From Bradyrhizobium sp. 199 (GTDB lineage Bacteria > Pseudomonadota > Alphaproteobacteria > Rhizobiales > Xanthobacteraceae): 64,000 nt of DNA. Position numbers and translations under genes: made by a program. Under the pieces are notes generated by a model, which saw nothing but the letters and a program-made list of their open reading frames with translations, was not told where the DNA came from and did no database searches. This document shows positions 26,805 to 37,200 of this stretch, in pieces (position 1 is the first letter of the stretch; each line of letters opens with the position of its first letter). Where the stretch lies: contig NZ_JADPJI010000002.1 in the NCBI RefSeq assembly GCF_023073355.1, positions 1-64,000 of the forward strand, written 5' to 3'.

Positions 26805-28018
26805 ACATCGCCAAGCCAAATTCCTATCGCAGCGGGCCCGATGACCGCGGCCATTTCGGCAATTTCGGCGGCCGCTTCGTCGCGGAAACCCTGATGCCGT
26901 TGATCCTCGACCTGGACAAGGCTTACACCGAGGCCAAGGCCGATCCGGCGTTCCAGGCCGAGATGAACGGCTATCTCAAGAACTATGTCGGCCGGCCTTC
27001 GCCACTCTATTTCGCCGAGCGCCTGACCGAGCATCTCGGCGGCGCGAAGATCTATCTGAAGCGCGAAGAACTCAACCACACCGGCTCGCATAAGGTGAAC
27101 AACGTGCTCGGCCAGATCATGCTGGCGCGGCGCATGGGCAAGAAGCGCATCATTGCCGAGACCGGTGCGGGCCAGCACGGTGTCGCCACCGCGACGCTGT
27201 GCGCGCGCTTCGGGCTCGAATGCGTGGTCTATATGGGCGCCGTCGACGTCGAGCGGCAGCAGCCCAACGTCATCCGCATGGAGATGCTCGGCGCCACGGT
27301 AATGCCGGTGCAGTCGGGTACGCGCACGCTGAAGGACGCGATGAACGAGGCGCTGCGCGACTGGGTCACCAACGTGCACAACACGTTCTATTGCATCGGC
27401 ACGGTGGCGGGTCCGCATCCCTATCCGACCCTGGTGCGCGACTTCCAGTCGATCATCGGCAACGAGACCAGGGCGCAGATGCAGGAGATCGAAGGACGCC
27501 TGCCGGATTCGCTGGTCGCCTGCATCGGCGGCGGCTCGAACGCGATGGGCCTGTTCCACCCGTTCCTCGATGATCCCTCTGTCGAGATTTTTGGCGTCGA
27601 GGCCGCAGGTCACGGCCTGACGCAGCTGCATGCCGCATCGATCGCAGGCGGCCGTCCCGGCGTGCTCCACGGCAACCGCACCTACCTCCTGATGGACGCC
27701 GACGGCCAGATCCAGGACGCGCATTCGATCTCGGCCGGTCTCGATTATCCCGGCATCGGGCCCGAGCATTCCTGGCTGCACGAGGTCGGCCGCGTGAATT
27801 ATCTCTCCGCGACCGACGACGAAGCACTCGCCGCGTTCCAGTTGCTTTCGAAGTTGGAAGGCATCATTCCCGCGCTGGAGCCCGCGCATGCCATCGCCAA
27901 GGTGATGGAGCTCGCGCCGAAGCGCGCAAAAGATCACCTGATGGTCGTCAACCTCTCCGGCCGCGGCGACAAGGACGTCCCGCAGGTCGGCGACATCCTG
28001 AGGGGCAAGAGCAAGTGA
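26801..28018 (+). CDS. trpB: Tryptophan synthase beta chain
   Basis: A 405-residue PLP enzyme that joins indole and serine. The PLP lysine is K98 in NHTGSHKVN, and GGGSNAMG binds the cofactor phosphate. All core blocks ([19 protein letters not shown]) are intact. In the usual order trpF-trpB-trpA the trpA start follows closely; here 495 bases with an antisense gene and inverted repeats lie between. Confidence 0.97.
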   Translation: MNIAKPNSYRSGPDDRGHFGNFGGRFVAETLMPLILDLDKAYTEAKADPAFQAEMNGYLKNYVGRPSPLYFAERLTEHLGGAKIYLKREELNHTGSHKVNNVLGQIMLARRMGKKRIIAETGAGQHGVATATLCARFGLECVVYMGAVDVERQQPNVIRMEMLGATVMPVQSGTRTLKDAMNEALRDWVTNVHNTFYCIGTVAGPHPYPTLVRDFQSIIGNETRAQMQEIEGRLPDSLVACIGGGSNAMGLFHPFLDDPSVEIFGVEAAGHGLTQLHAASIAGGRPGVLHGNRTYLLMDADGQIQDAHSISAGLDYPGIGPEHSWLHEVGRVNYLSATDDEALAAFQLLSKLEGIIPALEPAHAIAKVMELAPKRAKDHLMVVNLSGRGDKDVPQVGDILRGKSK

Positions 28019-28040
28019 GGCGGGTATCGCACTCTCTCCA

Positions 28041-28088
28041 CCTCTCCCCGCCGGGGAGAGGTCGGCTGCGAAGCAGCCGGGTGAGGGG
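28041..28088. repeat. left inverted repeat of the DUF559 element
   Basis: 48 bases built from two hairpins: CCTCTCCCC-GCC-GGGGAGAGG and CGGCTGC-GAA-GCAGCCG, followed by GGTGAGGGG. Its reverse complement recurs at 28443-28490 with one mismatch. Confidence 0.9.
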
Positions 28089-28096
28089 TCTTCCGT

Positions 28097-28441
28097 TCAC
28101 TCGAACCTCAGTGAGGTTTCGATGAGCACAAGCACGCCTTCGAGATTCTCATATACATCCGTATTCGAGACGCGAAGGACGAAGAAGCCGCAGGACTCAA
28201 GCACCTTGGTCCTGGCTTCGTCACGTTCGATCTCGGACGGACTGGAATGCGTGACGCCGTCGACTTCAATGATGAGCTTCCCGTCCAGCGTCGCGAAATC
28301 AACAACGTACCGATCGACCGGGTGCTGGCGCCGAAACTTCCAGCGGGCGAGCCGACGGTTGCGCAGCGCTTGCCAAAGCTTCGCTTCGGCACTCGTCTGC
28401 GACTCGCGGAGCCTTCGCGCTCTGGACTTGAACCTCTCCAT
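28097..28441 (-). CDS. DUF559 (Vsr-fold) endonuclease-like protein within an inverted-repeat element
   Basis: A 114-residue DUF559 protein of the very-short-patch-repair endonuclease fold. SAEAKLWQALRNRRL opens the domain; the likely PD-(D/E)XK residues are D48 (RYVVDFA) and E59/D61 (IIEVDG), followed by RDEARTKVLES. It runs opposite to trpB and trpA. Its ATG (28439-28441) touches the right inverted repeat, whose GGGTGAGGGGG end serves as the ribosome site, and its stop ends nine bases before the left repeat. The repeat-gene-repeat unit is 450 bases and looks inserted. Other chromosomal DUF559 genes have no proven role. Confidence 0.85.
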   Translation of the reverse strand: MERFKSRARRLRESQTSAEAKLWQALRNRRLARWKFRRQHPVDRYVVDFATLDGKLIIEVDGVTHSSPSEIERDEARTKVLESCGFFVLRVSNTDVYENLEGVLVLIETSLRFE

Positions 28442-28442
28442 C

Positions 28443-28490
28443 CCCCTCACCCGGCTGCTTCGCAGCCGACCTCTCCCCGGAGGGGAGAGG
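28443..28490. repeat. right inverted repeat of the DUF559 element
   Basis: Reverse complement of 28041-28088, 47 of 48 bases identical, with the same two hairpins. It ends 23 bases before the trpA start, so these stems precede the trpA ribosome site in the mRNA. Confidence 0.9.
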
Positions 28491-28513
28491 TATAGCACAG
28501 CGGCCGCGGAAAC

Positions 28514-29350
28514 ATGACCACGCGTATCGACACCCGTTTTGCCGAACTGAAGAAGCAGGGCCGCTCGGCCTTCGTGACCTTCCTGATGGCCGGCGATCCT
28601 GATCCCGCGACCTCGCTCGAGATCATCAAGGCGCTGCCGAAATCCGGCGCCGACGTGATCGAGATCGGCATGCCCTTCACCGATCCGATGGCCGACGGTC
28701 CGTCGATTCAGGCCGCGGGGCTTCGCGCGCTCAAGGCCGGCATGACGCTGAAGAAGACGCTGGAGCTGGTGCGCGGCTTCCGCAAGGACGACAATGCGAC
28801 CCCCATCGTGCTGATGGGTTACTACAACCCGATCTACATCTACGGCGTCGACAAATTCCTCGTCGATGCGAAGGGCGCCGGCGTCGACGGTCTGATCATC
28901 GTCGATCTGCCGCCGGAAGAGGATGACGAGCTCTGCCTTCCCGCGATGAAGGCCGGCCTCAACTTTATCCGCCTGGCGACGCCGACCACGGACGACAAGC
29001 GTTTGCCGGCCGTGCTCGCCAACACCTCGGGCTTCGTCTACTACGTCTCGATCACCGGCATCACCGGTGCGGCGACCGCGGATACCGCGGCGGTGAGCGA
29101 GGCGGTGGCCCGCATCAAGCGGCACACCAAGCTGCCGGTCTGCGTCGGCTTCGGCATCCGCACGCCGGAGACGGCACGTGCCATTGCCTCGCATGCTAAC
29201 GGCGCCGTTGTCGGAACGGCGCTGGTCGATGCGCTCAAGAACAGCCTCGATGCCGGGGGGCGGGCGACCGGCAAAACCGTTAACGCGGTGGCTGAGCTGA
29301 CGGCGGCCCTGGCCCAGGGCGTCAAGGGCGCGCAACAGGCGGCGGAATAG
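28514..29350 (+). CDS. trpA: Tryptophan synthase alpha chain
   Basis: A 278-residue TIM-barrel enzyme that cleaves indole-3-glycerol phosphate and passes indole to TrpB. Catalytic E50 (DVIEIGMPF) and D61 (DPMADGPS) are in place. The start is ATG 28514 with only a weak GGAA before it, and the right arm of the DUF559 element is immediately upstream. accD follows after a dispersed repeat. Confidence 0.96.
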   Translation: MTTRIDTRFAELKKQGRSAFVTFLMAGDPDPATSLEIIKALPKSGADVIEIGMPFTDPMADGPSIQAAGLRALKAGMTLKKTLELVRGFRKDDNATPIVLMGYYNPIYIYGVDKFLVDAKGAGVDGLIIVDLPPEEDDELCLPAMKAGLNFIRLATPTTDDKRLPAVLANTSGFVYYVSITGITGAATADTAAVSEAVARIKRHTKLPVCVGFGIRTPETARAIASHANGAVVGTALVDALKNSLDAGGRATGKTVNAVAELTAALAQGVKGAQQAAE

Positions 29351-29379
29351 GCCACAATTCCGCTTGAGCTGTTAAGTTT

Positions 29380-29428
29380 GAGCATGATCTTGCCGGAAAA
29401 CCGCTTCACACTTTTCCGGATCATGCTC
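29380..29428. repeat. GAGCATGATC palindromic repeat, copy 3
   Basis: Arms GAGCATGATC (29380-29389) and GATCATGCTC (29419-29428), inner TTGCCGGAAAACCGCTTC and CACTTTTCCG. It matches copy 2 at 25554 closely. Lies between trpA and accD. Confidence 0.82.
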
Positions 29429-29524
29429 TAACGCGGGCGACACGGCAGCTTGTCGGGCGGAGGCCCGGCCGCCATATACCCCTTCAGGCGATCCGCGAGG
29501 CGGGTTCGCGCATCGGAGCAAACC

Positions 29525-30466
29525 ATGAACTGGCTTACCAATGTGGTCCGGCCGAAGATCCGCAACATGCTGCGGCGGGAGACGCCGGAGAATCTGTGGA
29601 TCAAGTGCCCGGATTCCGGACAGCTCGTGTTCTACAAGGACGTCGAGGCCAACCAGTTCGTCATCCCCGGCTCGAACTACCACATGCGCATGAACGCGGT
29701 GGCGCGTCTCAAGTCGATCTTCGACAACGAGACCTGGTTCGACGTCGCGCTGCCCGAGGTGACGCCAGACCCGCTCAAATTCCGCGATGAGAAGAAATAC
29801 GTCGACCGCATCAAGGATGCGCGGGCGCGGACCAATCTCAACGACGCCATCAAGGTCGGCTACGGCAAGCTCGAAGGCTCCGCCGTCGTCGTCGCCGTGC
29901 AGGATTTCGATTTCATGGGCGGTTCGCTCGGCATGGCCGCGGGCGAGGCCATCGTGCGCGGGCTCGAGCTTGCGGTGGAGAAGAAATCGCCGTTCATCGT
30001 ATTCGCCGCATCCGGCGGCGCGCGCATGCAGGAAGGCATCCTGTCGCTGATGCAGATGCCGCGCACCACGGTCGGTGTGCAGATGCTGCGCGAGGCCAAG
30101 CAGCCCTATATCGTCGTGCTGACCAATCCGACCACCGGCGGCGTCACCGCGTCCTACGCGATGCTGGGCGATGTGCAGATCGCCGAGCCGGGCGCGCTGA
30201 TCGGCTTTGCCGGCGCGCGCGTGATCGAGCAGACCATCCGCGAAAAGCTGCCGGAAGGTTTCCAGCGTGCCGAGTATCTCAAGGAGCACGGCATGGTGGA
30301 CATGGTCGTGCATCGCCACGAGTTGCGTCCGACCCTGGCGCGGCTCTGCCGCTTGCTGACCAAGGCGCCGGCACAGGAAGGCGTATTGAAATCGGTGCAG
30401 CCTGTCGTCAGCCCGGCGCAGATCGTATCGGCCGCTGAGACCGCGCCGGCTGCGCCCCACGCGTGA
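29525..30466 (+). CDS. accD: Acetyl-CoA carboxylase carboxyltransferase subunit beta
   Basis: A 313-residue beta subunit of the carboxyltransferase that, with AccA, makes malonyl-CoA for fatty acids. The crotonase-like core ([39 protein letters not shown]) is complete. The N-terminal zinc ribbon of E. coli AccD uses four cysteines; here only one remains (WIKCPDSGQ) and the second pair reads IPGSNYHM, so zinc binding is likely lost. ATG 29525 is the conserved [11 protein letters not shown] start. Stop overlaps folC. Confidence 0.95.
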   Translation: MNWLTNVVRPKIRNMLRRETPENLWIKCPDSGQLVFYKDVEANQFVIPGSNYHMRMNAVARLKSIFDNETWFDVALPEVTPDPLKFRDEKKYVDRIKDARARTNLNDAIKVGYGKLEGSAVVVAVQDFDFMGGSLGMAAGEAIVRGLELAVEKKSPFIVFAASGGARMQEGILSLMQMPRTTVGVQMLREAKQPYIVVLTNPTTGGVTASYAMLGDVQIAEPGALIGFAGARVIEQTIREKLPEGFQRAEYLKEHGMVDMVVHRHELRPTLARLCRLLTKAPAQEGVLKSVQPVVSPAQIVSAAETAPAAPHA

Positions 30467-31806
30467 ACGCGTCTCCCGACAGCGAGAAGGCGCCGCTCGG
30501 CGAGCTGATCGGGCGGCTGTCGGCCCTGCATCAAAAACGCATCGATCTCGGGCTGGAGCGAATGCACCGGCTGCTCGAGCGGCTCGGGCATCCTGAAAGC
30601 AAGCTGCCGCCGGTGATCCATATCGCAGGCACCAATGGCAAGGGCTCGACGCTCGCGTATCTGCGAGCGATGCTGGAGGCTTCAGGCCTGCGCGTTCACG
30701 CCTACACCTCGCCCTATCTCGTCCGCATCAACGAGTGCTTCCGCCTCGGCCGCGTCGGCGGAGGCGTGCTGGTCAGCGACGACGAATTGCGCGCGGCGCT
30801 TGAAGAGGTCGAGCGCATCAATGCCGGCGAAGCCGCGACATTGTTCGAGCTGAAGACGGCCGCCGCGTTCCTTCTGTTTGCGCAGAGCCCGGCCGACGTG
30901 GTGCTGCTCGAGGTCGGCCTCGGCGGCCGGCTGGATTCGACCAATGTGGTCGATGCGCCGGCGGCCTGCGTGATCACGCCGGTCAGCATGGATCACATGG
31001 ACTTTCTCGGCGATACGTTGACGGCGATCGCCGGCGAGAAAGCGGCGATCATCAAGCGCGGCGTGCCCGTCGTTTGCGCAGAGCAGACGAGCGAGACGAT
31101 GGCGGTGATTGAGGCGCAGGCCAAGCGCATGCGCGCACCGTTGTTTGCCGCGAACGAAGGCTGGCACGTCAATGTCGAGCACGGGCGTCTGGTCTATTCC
31201 GATGATCGTGGCCTGATGGATCTCGCCGCGCCGCGCCTGTTCGGCCGCCACCAGTTCGACAATGCCGGGCTTGCCATCGCGACGTTGCGCGCCACCAACG
31301 TGTTCAAGATCGATCACGCGGCGTTCGAAGCCGGCATCGTCGGCGCGGAATGGCCGGCTCGGATGCAGCGCATCGCCTCGGGCGAGCTGCTCGCGCTCGG
31401 GCCGCCGGGATCGGAGATCTGGCTCGACGGCGGCCACAACGCCGAAGGCGGGCGTGTCGCGGCGGCTGCGCTGGGTGACCTCGAAGAGCGGGTGTCGCGG
31501 CCGCTGGTCGTCATCGCTGGCATGATGGCCAACAAGGATGCGCAGGGTTTTCTCGCCAATTTCGCCGGCCTCACCCGTCACATCATCGTGGTGCCGATTC
31601 CTGATACCGAGAACGCGATGCCGGTCGACCGCCTCGCCGACGCCGCGCGCAGCCTCGGCATGCGGGTCGAGACCGTCTCTGGCGTCGAAGCCGCACTGCG
31701 CGCCCTTTCAAAGCTTGCCTACGAGGTGCCGCCGCGTATCCTGATCACCGGCTCCCTGTATCTGGCCGGCCACGTCCTGGCGATCAACGGCACGCCTCCT
31801 GCATAA
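30463..31806 (+). CDS. folC: Bifunctional folylpolyglutamate/dihydrofolate synthase
   Basis: A 447-residue Mur-ligase-fold enzyme that adds glutamate to folates. The ATP loop is [15 protein letters not shown], with the later [14 protein letters not shown] and [13 protein letters not shown] metal and substrate blocks. GTG start 30463 overlaps the accD stop by four bases, continuing the trpFBA-accD-folC operon typical of Rhizobiales. Confidence 0.95.
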   Translation: MNASPDSEKAPLGELIGRLSALHQKRIDLGLERMHRLLERLGHPESKLPPVIHIAGTNGKGSTLAYLRAMLEASGLRVHAYTSPYLVRINECFRLGRVGGGVLVSDDELRAALEEVERINAGEAATLFELKTAAAFLLFAQSPADVVLLEVGLGGRLDSTNVVDAPAACVITPVSMDHMDFLGDTLTAIAGEKAAIIKRGVPVVCAEQTSETMAVIEAQAKRMRAPLFAANEGWHVNVEHGRLVYSDDRGLMDLAAPRLFGRHQFDNAGLAIATLRATNVFKIDHAAFEAGIVGAEWPARMQRIASGELLALGPPGSEIWLDGGHNAEGGRVAAAALGDLEERVSRPLVVIAGMMANKDAQGFLANFAGLTRHIIVVPIPDTENAMPVDRLADAARSLGMRVETVSGVEAALRALSKLAYEVPPRILITGSLYLAGHVLAINGTPPA

Positions 31807-31821
31807 GCTAGGGTGACCAAT

Positions 31822-32562
31822 ATGCGTTTTGCCGCGATCGCCGACGTTCACGGAAACTATCTCGCGCTGGAAGCTGTCCTCGCCGACATCCGCGCCCACA
31901 GCATCACGGACATCGTCAATCTCGGCGACATGCTGAGCGGCCCGCTCGATGCGCGCAGGACCATCGAGATCCTGATGAAGCTCGACGCCGTGCACGTGCT
32001 CGGCAATCACGACCGCTATCTGCTCGACCGTCCGCCGGAGAAGATGGGCTCCTGGGATCGGCCTGCCCATGCAGCGCTCAACGCTGCGCAGCTCGAGTGG
32101 CTGCGGGCGCAGCCGATGACGCGGGTGTTTCGCGACCATGTGTTCCTCTGCCACGCGACGCCTGAAAATGACGAGGTGTACTGGCTTGAGACCGTGCATC
32201 CCGACGGTGCGGTAGCGCTGTCGCCGCTGGACCGCATCGAGCAATTCGCGCTGGGGCTCACGCAATCGCTGATCCTCTGCGCCCACACCCATCTCGCCCG
32301 CGCCGTCCGCCTGCGTGACGGCCGGCTGATCGTCAACCCCGGCAGCGTCGGCGGTCCCGGCTTTCGCGACAAGCATCCATATCCGCATGTGGTGGAGGCG
32401 GGCACGCCCCATGCGCGTTATGCAATTCTCGAACTGGCGAATGGAGCGTGGCAGGTGACGTTCCGCCACGTCGCGTATGATCATGAGGCCATGGCCGCAC
32501 TGGCCCGTCGCAACGGTCAGCCGGAGCTGGCGAATGCGCTTGCGACGGGATGGATCGGGTAA
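31822..32562 (+). CDS. Calcineurin-like metallophosphoesterase (YfcE type)
   Basis: A 246-residue phosphoesterase with the metal-binding blocks DVHGN (residues 8-12), GDML, GNHDR and AHTHL, ending with NPGSVGGPGFRD. Proteins of this set hydrolyse phosphodiesters or nucleotide derivatives; the substrate is unknown. ATG 31822 is preceded by AGGGTG at seven bases, while the frame extends to GTG 31813. It lies 15 bases after folC and is probably in the same transcript. Confidence 0.85.
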   Translation: MRFAAIADVHGNYLALEAVLADIRAHSITDIVNLGDMLSGPLDARRTIEILMKLDAVHVLGNHDRYLLDRPPEKMGSWDRPAHAALNAAQLEWLRAQPMTRVFRDHVFLCHATPENDEVYWLETVHPDGAVALSPLDRIEQFALGLTQSLILCAHTHLARAVRLRDGRLIVNPGSVGGPGFRDKHPYPHVVEAGTPHARYAILELANGAWQVTFRHVAYDHEAMAALARRNGQPELANALATGWIG

Positions 32563-32570
32563 ATCCCCTC

Positions 32571-32680
32571 GTGTCCCGGACGCGGTGCAGCGCAAAGCGC
32601 TGCTCCGCAGAGCCGGGACCCAGACTCGCGGCCCCTGGGCCCCGGCTCTGCAGCACTTCGGGCTGCGCCCCGGGGCACGA
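32571..32680. repeat. GTCCCGGACGCGG dispersed repeat
   Basis: A GC-rich stretch of nested hairpins (TCCCGG/CCGGGA; GCAGCGC-AAA-GCGCTGC; GCCCCGG/CCGGGGC) between the converging phosphoesterase and ligase genes. A second member of the same family lies at 40980-41115. Confidence 0.7.
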
Positions 32681-32687
32681 GGCCAAC

Positions 32688-33746
32688 TCACTTCAACAGC
32701 TTCATCGGGTCGGCAACCTTCTGCTTCAGCTGCTCGAAGCTGCATTGCCGCGGCGCCTTGTCGGGACGCCAGCGCAGGATCGAGGTACCGTGGCGGAAAC
32801 GTTCGCCGCTGAAATGGTCGTAGCAGACCTCGATGACGAGCTTCGGCTTCAGCGGACACCATTTCGCCGAGCGCTCGGTGGACCAGCGGCTCGGCCCACC
32901 TGGTGCATTGCCGGTGAAGCCCGGCTCACCGATCAATGCTTCGAGCCGGTCAGTCAGCGCGGGCTTCTCCTCCGCCTTGATCGCCGAGGTGAAACCGACA
33001 TGGTGCAGGAGACCTTCATCGTCGTACAGCCCGAGCAGCAGCGAGCCGGCGACTTTCCGGCCCGCGATCTTGTTGGTGGCATAGCGGAAGCCGCCGACGA
33101 CGCAATCGGCGCTGCGGAATTTCTTGATCTTCTGCATGCCGTCGCGATTTCCGGCCTGGTAGGGCAGGTCGATGCGCTTGGCTATGACACCGTCCGAGCC
33201 GCCGCCGGATTGCGCCAGCCATTTTTTGGCCGTGGCGTAACTCGTTGTCGACGGTGAAAGGCGGAAGAGACTGCCTTTGAGATTGGCTTTCGCAAAAGCT
33301 TCCAGCGCCGGCCTGCGCTCGCGCAGCGTCTTCTCAGCCAGACCTTTCTCCTGGGATGTCGCGAGCAGATCGAAGGCGAGATAGAGCGCTGGCGTTTCCA
33401 AAGAGAGCTTGTTCACGCGGCTTGAAGCGGGGTGAATACGTTGCAAGAGCGCGTCGAACGAAAAGCTCTTGCCGTGCGGGACGACGATCTCGCCGTCGAG
33501 CGAGAAGCGATCCGCCCTCAGCTTCAAGGCGGCGGCGACGATCTCGGGAAAATAGCGCGCGAGATCTTCGCCCGACTTCGAGCGTAGATCGACGTCACCG
33601 CCATTGCGCGACAGCAGGCAGCGGAAGCCATCCCATTTCGGCTCGTATTGCCAGTCCTTGCCGCGCGGGATCTCGTCGACTGAACGCGCCTCCATCGCGA
33701 CGAGAGAGGTCGATCTTCGGGCGCGCTTGGGGAGAGGGGCTGGCAA
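32688..33746 (-). CDS. ATP-dependent DNA ligase (LigC/LigD-like)
   Basis: A 352-residue ligase with adenylation lysine K37 in EPKWDGFRC (motif I), SLDGEIVV (motif III), DGVIAKR (motif IV) and FKSAD-like KKFRSADCVVG (motif V). It lacks the polymerase and nuclease domains of LigD, so it is the stand-alone LigC type, which helps repair breaks and gaps. The longest start is TTG 33746; ATG 33695 (MEARSVDEIP) is the next choice and starts closer to the domain. It is leftward and convergent with the phosphoesterase. Confidence 0.88.
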   Translation of the reverse strand: MPAPLPKRARRSTSLVAMEARSVDEIPRGKDWQYEPKWDGFRCLLSRNGGDVDLRSKSGEDLARYFPEIVAAALKLRADRFSLDGEIVVPHGKSFSFDALLQRIHPASSRVNKLSLETPALYLAFDLLATSQEKGLAEKTLRERRPALEAFAKANLKGSLFRLSPSTTSYATAKKWLAQSGGGSDGVIAKRIDLPYQAGNRDGMQKIKKFRSADCVVGGFRYATNKIAGRKVAGSLLLGLYDDEGLLHHVGFTSAIKAEEKPALTDRLEALIGEPGFTGNAPGGPSRWSTERSAKWCPLKPKLVIEVCYDHFSGERFRHGTSILRWRPDKAPRQCSFEQLKQKVADPMKLLK

Positions 33747-33788
33747 GGGCGGGACTCGTCATACGCTGAACACGTCCCGTCAACGCAG

Positions 33789-33812
33789 AACGGCCGGCTT
33801 TCGCCGGCCGTT
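33789..33812 (-). terminator. hairpin downstream of trxA
   Basis: AACGGCCGGC and GCCGGCCGTT pair over ten bases with a GAAA loop (leftward reading), 30 bases past the trxA stop. No clear T-run follows on the leftward strand, so termination is likely but not certain. Confidence 0.55.
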
Positions 33813-33841
33813 GTTAAAAATAATCTGACGCGGCAGGCGGA

Positions 33842-34162
33842 TCAGACCGCGGAGGTGATCCACTGCTGCAGCTTCGCCTTTGGCGCCGCGCCGACCTGAC
33901 GGGAGGCCATCTCGCCGCCCTTGAAGATCATCAGGGTGGGGATCGACATCACGCCATACTTGGACGCGGTTTTGGGACTCTCGTCGACATTCAGCTTCAC
34001 GATCTTGACCTTGTCGCCCATCGCGCCGGCAATCTCGTCAAGCGCGGGCGCGATCATGCGGCAGGGGCCGCACCATTCGGCCCAGAAATCGACGACGACG
34101 GGGCCGTTTGCCTTGAGCACTTCGGCTTCGAAATCGGTATCGGAAACCTTGCCAACGGCCAT
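33842..34162 (-). CDS. trxA: Thioredoxin
   Basis: A 106-residue thioredoxin; active site WCGPC is residues 30-34 ([11 protein letters not shown]), cis-proline in MSIPTLMIF. It reduces disulfides in the cytoplasm, for example in ribonucleotide reductase. Start ATG 34162 follows GAGG; the frame extends further but unsupported. It is 67 bases past the addA stop on the same strand, as in other Rhizobiales. Confidence 0.96.
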   Translation of the reverse strand: MAVGKVSDTDFEAEVLKANGPVVVDFWAEWCGPCRMIAPALDEIAGAMGDKVKIVKLNVDESPKTASKYGVMSIPTLMIFKGGEMASRQVGAAPKAKLQQWITSAV

Positions 34163-34228
34163 GGGAGTACCTCGTTCAGTTGAAAGAATCGGCGCGACGG
34201 GAATCGCGCCCGGGATCATGGCGTCAAC

Positions 34229-37200
34229 CTATGAACGGCTCCTTGCCGGGTCAAGGACGCTCACGCCGAGATGAAGGGATGCCAGCGCCGCGTCCAGCGC
34301 GGGAGCCGAAATCTCCATATATTCAAGGGCCTCGGTCCAGAGCAGGACGGCGCGGACCGGCTTTTGGGGATAAAGCCTCGATAGCACCGCCCGATACAGC
34401 GCAAGCTGCCGGACATAGGCGGCAGGCGCCTCAGCCGCGCTTTTGGGTGCCGCCTGGTTGGTCTTGAAATCGATGATCAAAAGCTCATCGGGGCGAACGA
34501 CCAGCCGGTCGATTTGCCCCGACACCAGCGCCGCCGGGCGGCCCGGCCGCTCCAATTTGCCGACGATGGCGACCTCCGCCCGGCTGTCGGCGGCAAAGAC
34601 CGGCGCGAAACGGGGTTCAGTGATCAAGGCGAGCACTTTGTCGACCAAAGCGGCGCGGTCGGGCTCCGGCCAATCCGCGGCATTGCGGGCCATGAAGCCG
34701 AGCGCCGCCTCGCGACGGCGCTCAATGGCGACGTCAGGGAGGGATTGCAGCAGCCGATGCACCAGCGTGCCGCGCTGCAATGCGAGGGCGCGGGACTGGA
34801 CCGTTTCGCCTGTTCGCACCGCGCGCCCTCCCTCGGCAGCCTGGCCGGAGGGACGCACCGAATCGTCGTCGACGGTCTCCCGTGGCGCCGGCGCCCGCAG
34901 CCAATCGGGCAGGACGAGGGTCTGGTCCAGGGACGTTGCGGGCGTGCCGAGCGCAACAACATCCTCGGGCCCGGTGAAGCGCGTCACCTTGCCGAGCGGC
35001 GTCTCGATGACCTGCTTGTCCAAGCCCGCGCCGGCGAGCCCCGTGTCGATCAGATCATACCAGCTCAGCTTGCGGACCACCTTCCTGTTGCCCGGCAGAC
35101 AGCCCCCGACGATCAGCCGGTCCGCCGCGCGGGTCATCGCAACGTAGAGCAGGCGGCGATACTCATCCTCGGTCTCCTCGAGCATCGCGTTGCGCGCTTC
35201 GGCAACCGGTTTGGGATCGTCAGCCTTGCGGCCGGCCCAGACCACGACCTCGCCGCCATTGCCGCGTGGGACGTGGATCAGTTGAAGTCGCTGCGAATCC
35301 GCTGGCGATGAGGTGGTGTCGACCATGAACACGACGGAGGCCTCCAGACCCTTGGCGCCGTGCACGGTCATCACTCGCACCTCGTCGCGCGAGATCTCCA
35401 TGTCGCGCTTCACCTCGGTGTCAGCCGAGCGCAGCCAGGCCATGAAGCCCTGCAGCGAGGCCGGCGCCTTGCGTTCGTAGTTCAGCGACAACTCCAGGAA
35501 CTCGTCGAGGGCGTCATTGGCCTCGTGGCCGAGCCGGCGCAGCATGCGCGCCCGTCCGCCGTCGCCGCCGAGCAGCCAAGCGTAAAAGGCGAACGGCGTT
35601 TCCTCGCGCGCACGCATCTCGCAGGCTTCGAGACGCCGCAGCGCCGCCGCGAACTTCTCGCTTGTGACCGCATGTTCGCCGAGCGCGCGGCGCAGCGATC
35701 CCTTGCGATCCCAGGCAAGCTGGAACAGATCGTCGTCATCGAGCCCGAACAGCGGGCTTTTCAGCGCTACCGCGAGCGCGAGATCGTCCTGCGGCAGCAG
35801 CAGCGCATCCGCAAGGTTCATCAGGTCGATGATGGCGATATGCTCGGTGAGCTTGAGCCGATCGGCGCCGGCGACCGGGACGCCAGCATGCTTCAGCGCC
35901 TGGATTACGGCGTCGAACGCATTGCCGCGCCGGCGCACCAGGATCAGCATGTCGCCATAGCGCAACGGGCGGCGCTCGCCTTCGTGCCCTGTCAGCGTGC
36001 CGCTCTCGACCAGCCGTTTGATCTCGGCCTGAATGCGGCGCGCGAGCTTGACCTCGGGGCTGGTGACGGCGACGCCGTCGAACGGCGCGCGCCAGCCCTC
36101 GATGTCCTGCCTGTCATCGGCTTCCGCGAGATCCCACAGCTCGATCATGCTCGGCCCTGCATCGGCGAGCGCATTGTGCAGGGGATGGCCGATCTCGACT
36201 GAATGGATGCTCTTGTAGATCTGGGGATCGCGGAAGACGTGGTCGACCGAGCGCAGGATCGCGGCGCCCGAGCGAAACGAATAGGTGAAGGCAACAGGAT
36301 CGAACTTCAGCCCCGCGGCGGTGAATCTGCGGTGCAGCTCGCGCCGTCGCGCATCGAACTCGTGCGGAGCCGCGCCCTGGAACGAGAAAATCGATTGCTT
36401 CTCGTCGCCGACCGCGAAGATGGTGCGGTTCAGCCCCTCGCGCGCGCCTTCGCCGGCGGTAAACTCCGAGATGATATGCGCGACGATGTCCCATTGCCGC
36501 GGACTGGTGTCCTGGGCCTCGTCAATCAGGACGTGGTCGACGCCGCGGTCCAGCTTGTAATGCACCCAGCCCGACGCGACGCGATCGAGCATTGCCAGCG
36601 TCTTGTCGATGAGATCGTCATAGTCGAGCAGCCCGCGCTCCTGCTTCTCGCGGCGGTAATTCGCAGCAGCAGCGGTCGCGATATGCAGCAAGGCGGCGGT
36701 GCGGTCGCGCATGGTCACGGCGCGGCGCTTCTCTATGAGCCCACCGATGCGCTGCGCCTCGGCCTCGAACAGGCGGGCGACGGAGGAGTTGTGATCGCAA
36801 AATTTCCTGGTCAGCACCGCCTTGCGCGGCAGCTTCTCGTCGGTGAGGAATACGCAGAGATAGGCATCGACCTGCGCGCTGCCGGAAAACACCTTTGCTT
36901 CGCGCAGCCGGCCGGCCTGATCGTTGTCGGACTTGCTGCCATCCTCCAGCGCAAAGGCGATGTCGTCCCAGCGCGATCGCGGCAGGTAGGGTCCATCAAG
37001 AATCTCGGTCTCGACGTCCTCGATGCGGTCGCGCGCATCAACGCCGAGCGCCGCCGCCATCTGGGCAGCAGCGGCTTCCGCGTTGCCGGCATCGTCGGTC
37101 CAGGCCATGAAGTGGTCGCGGCTCAGACACGCCTCGCGCACGACCTCCTTGAAGGTGACGTCGGCGGCGCTGGCCATCGCCGTCAACAGCGCGCGGCCGG

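Noticed and set aside
28025..28498. TATCGCAC left and TATAGCAC right of the DUF559 element as a target duplication
   Set aside because: One mismatch, and the left copy is eight bases away from the repeat arm, so it is not a clean duplication.
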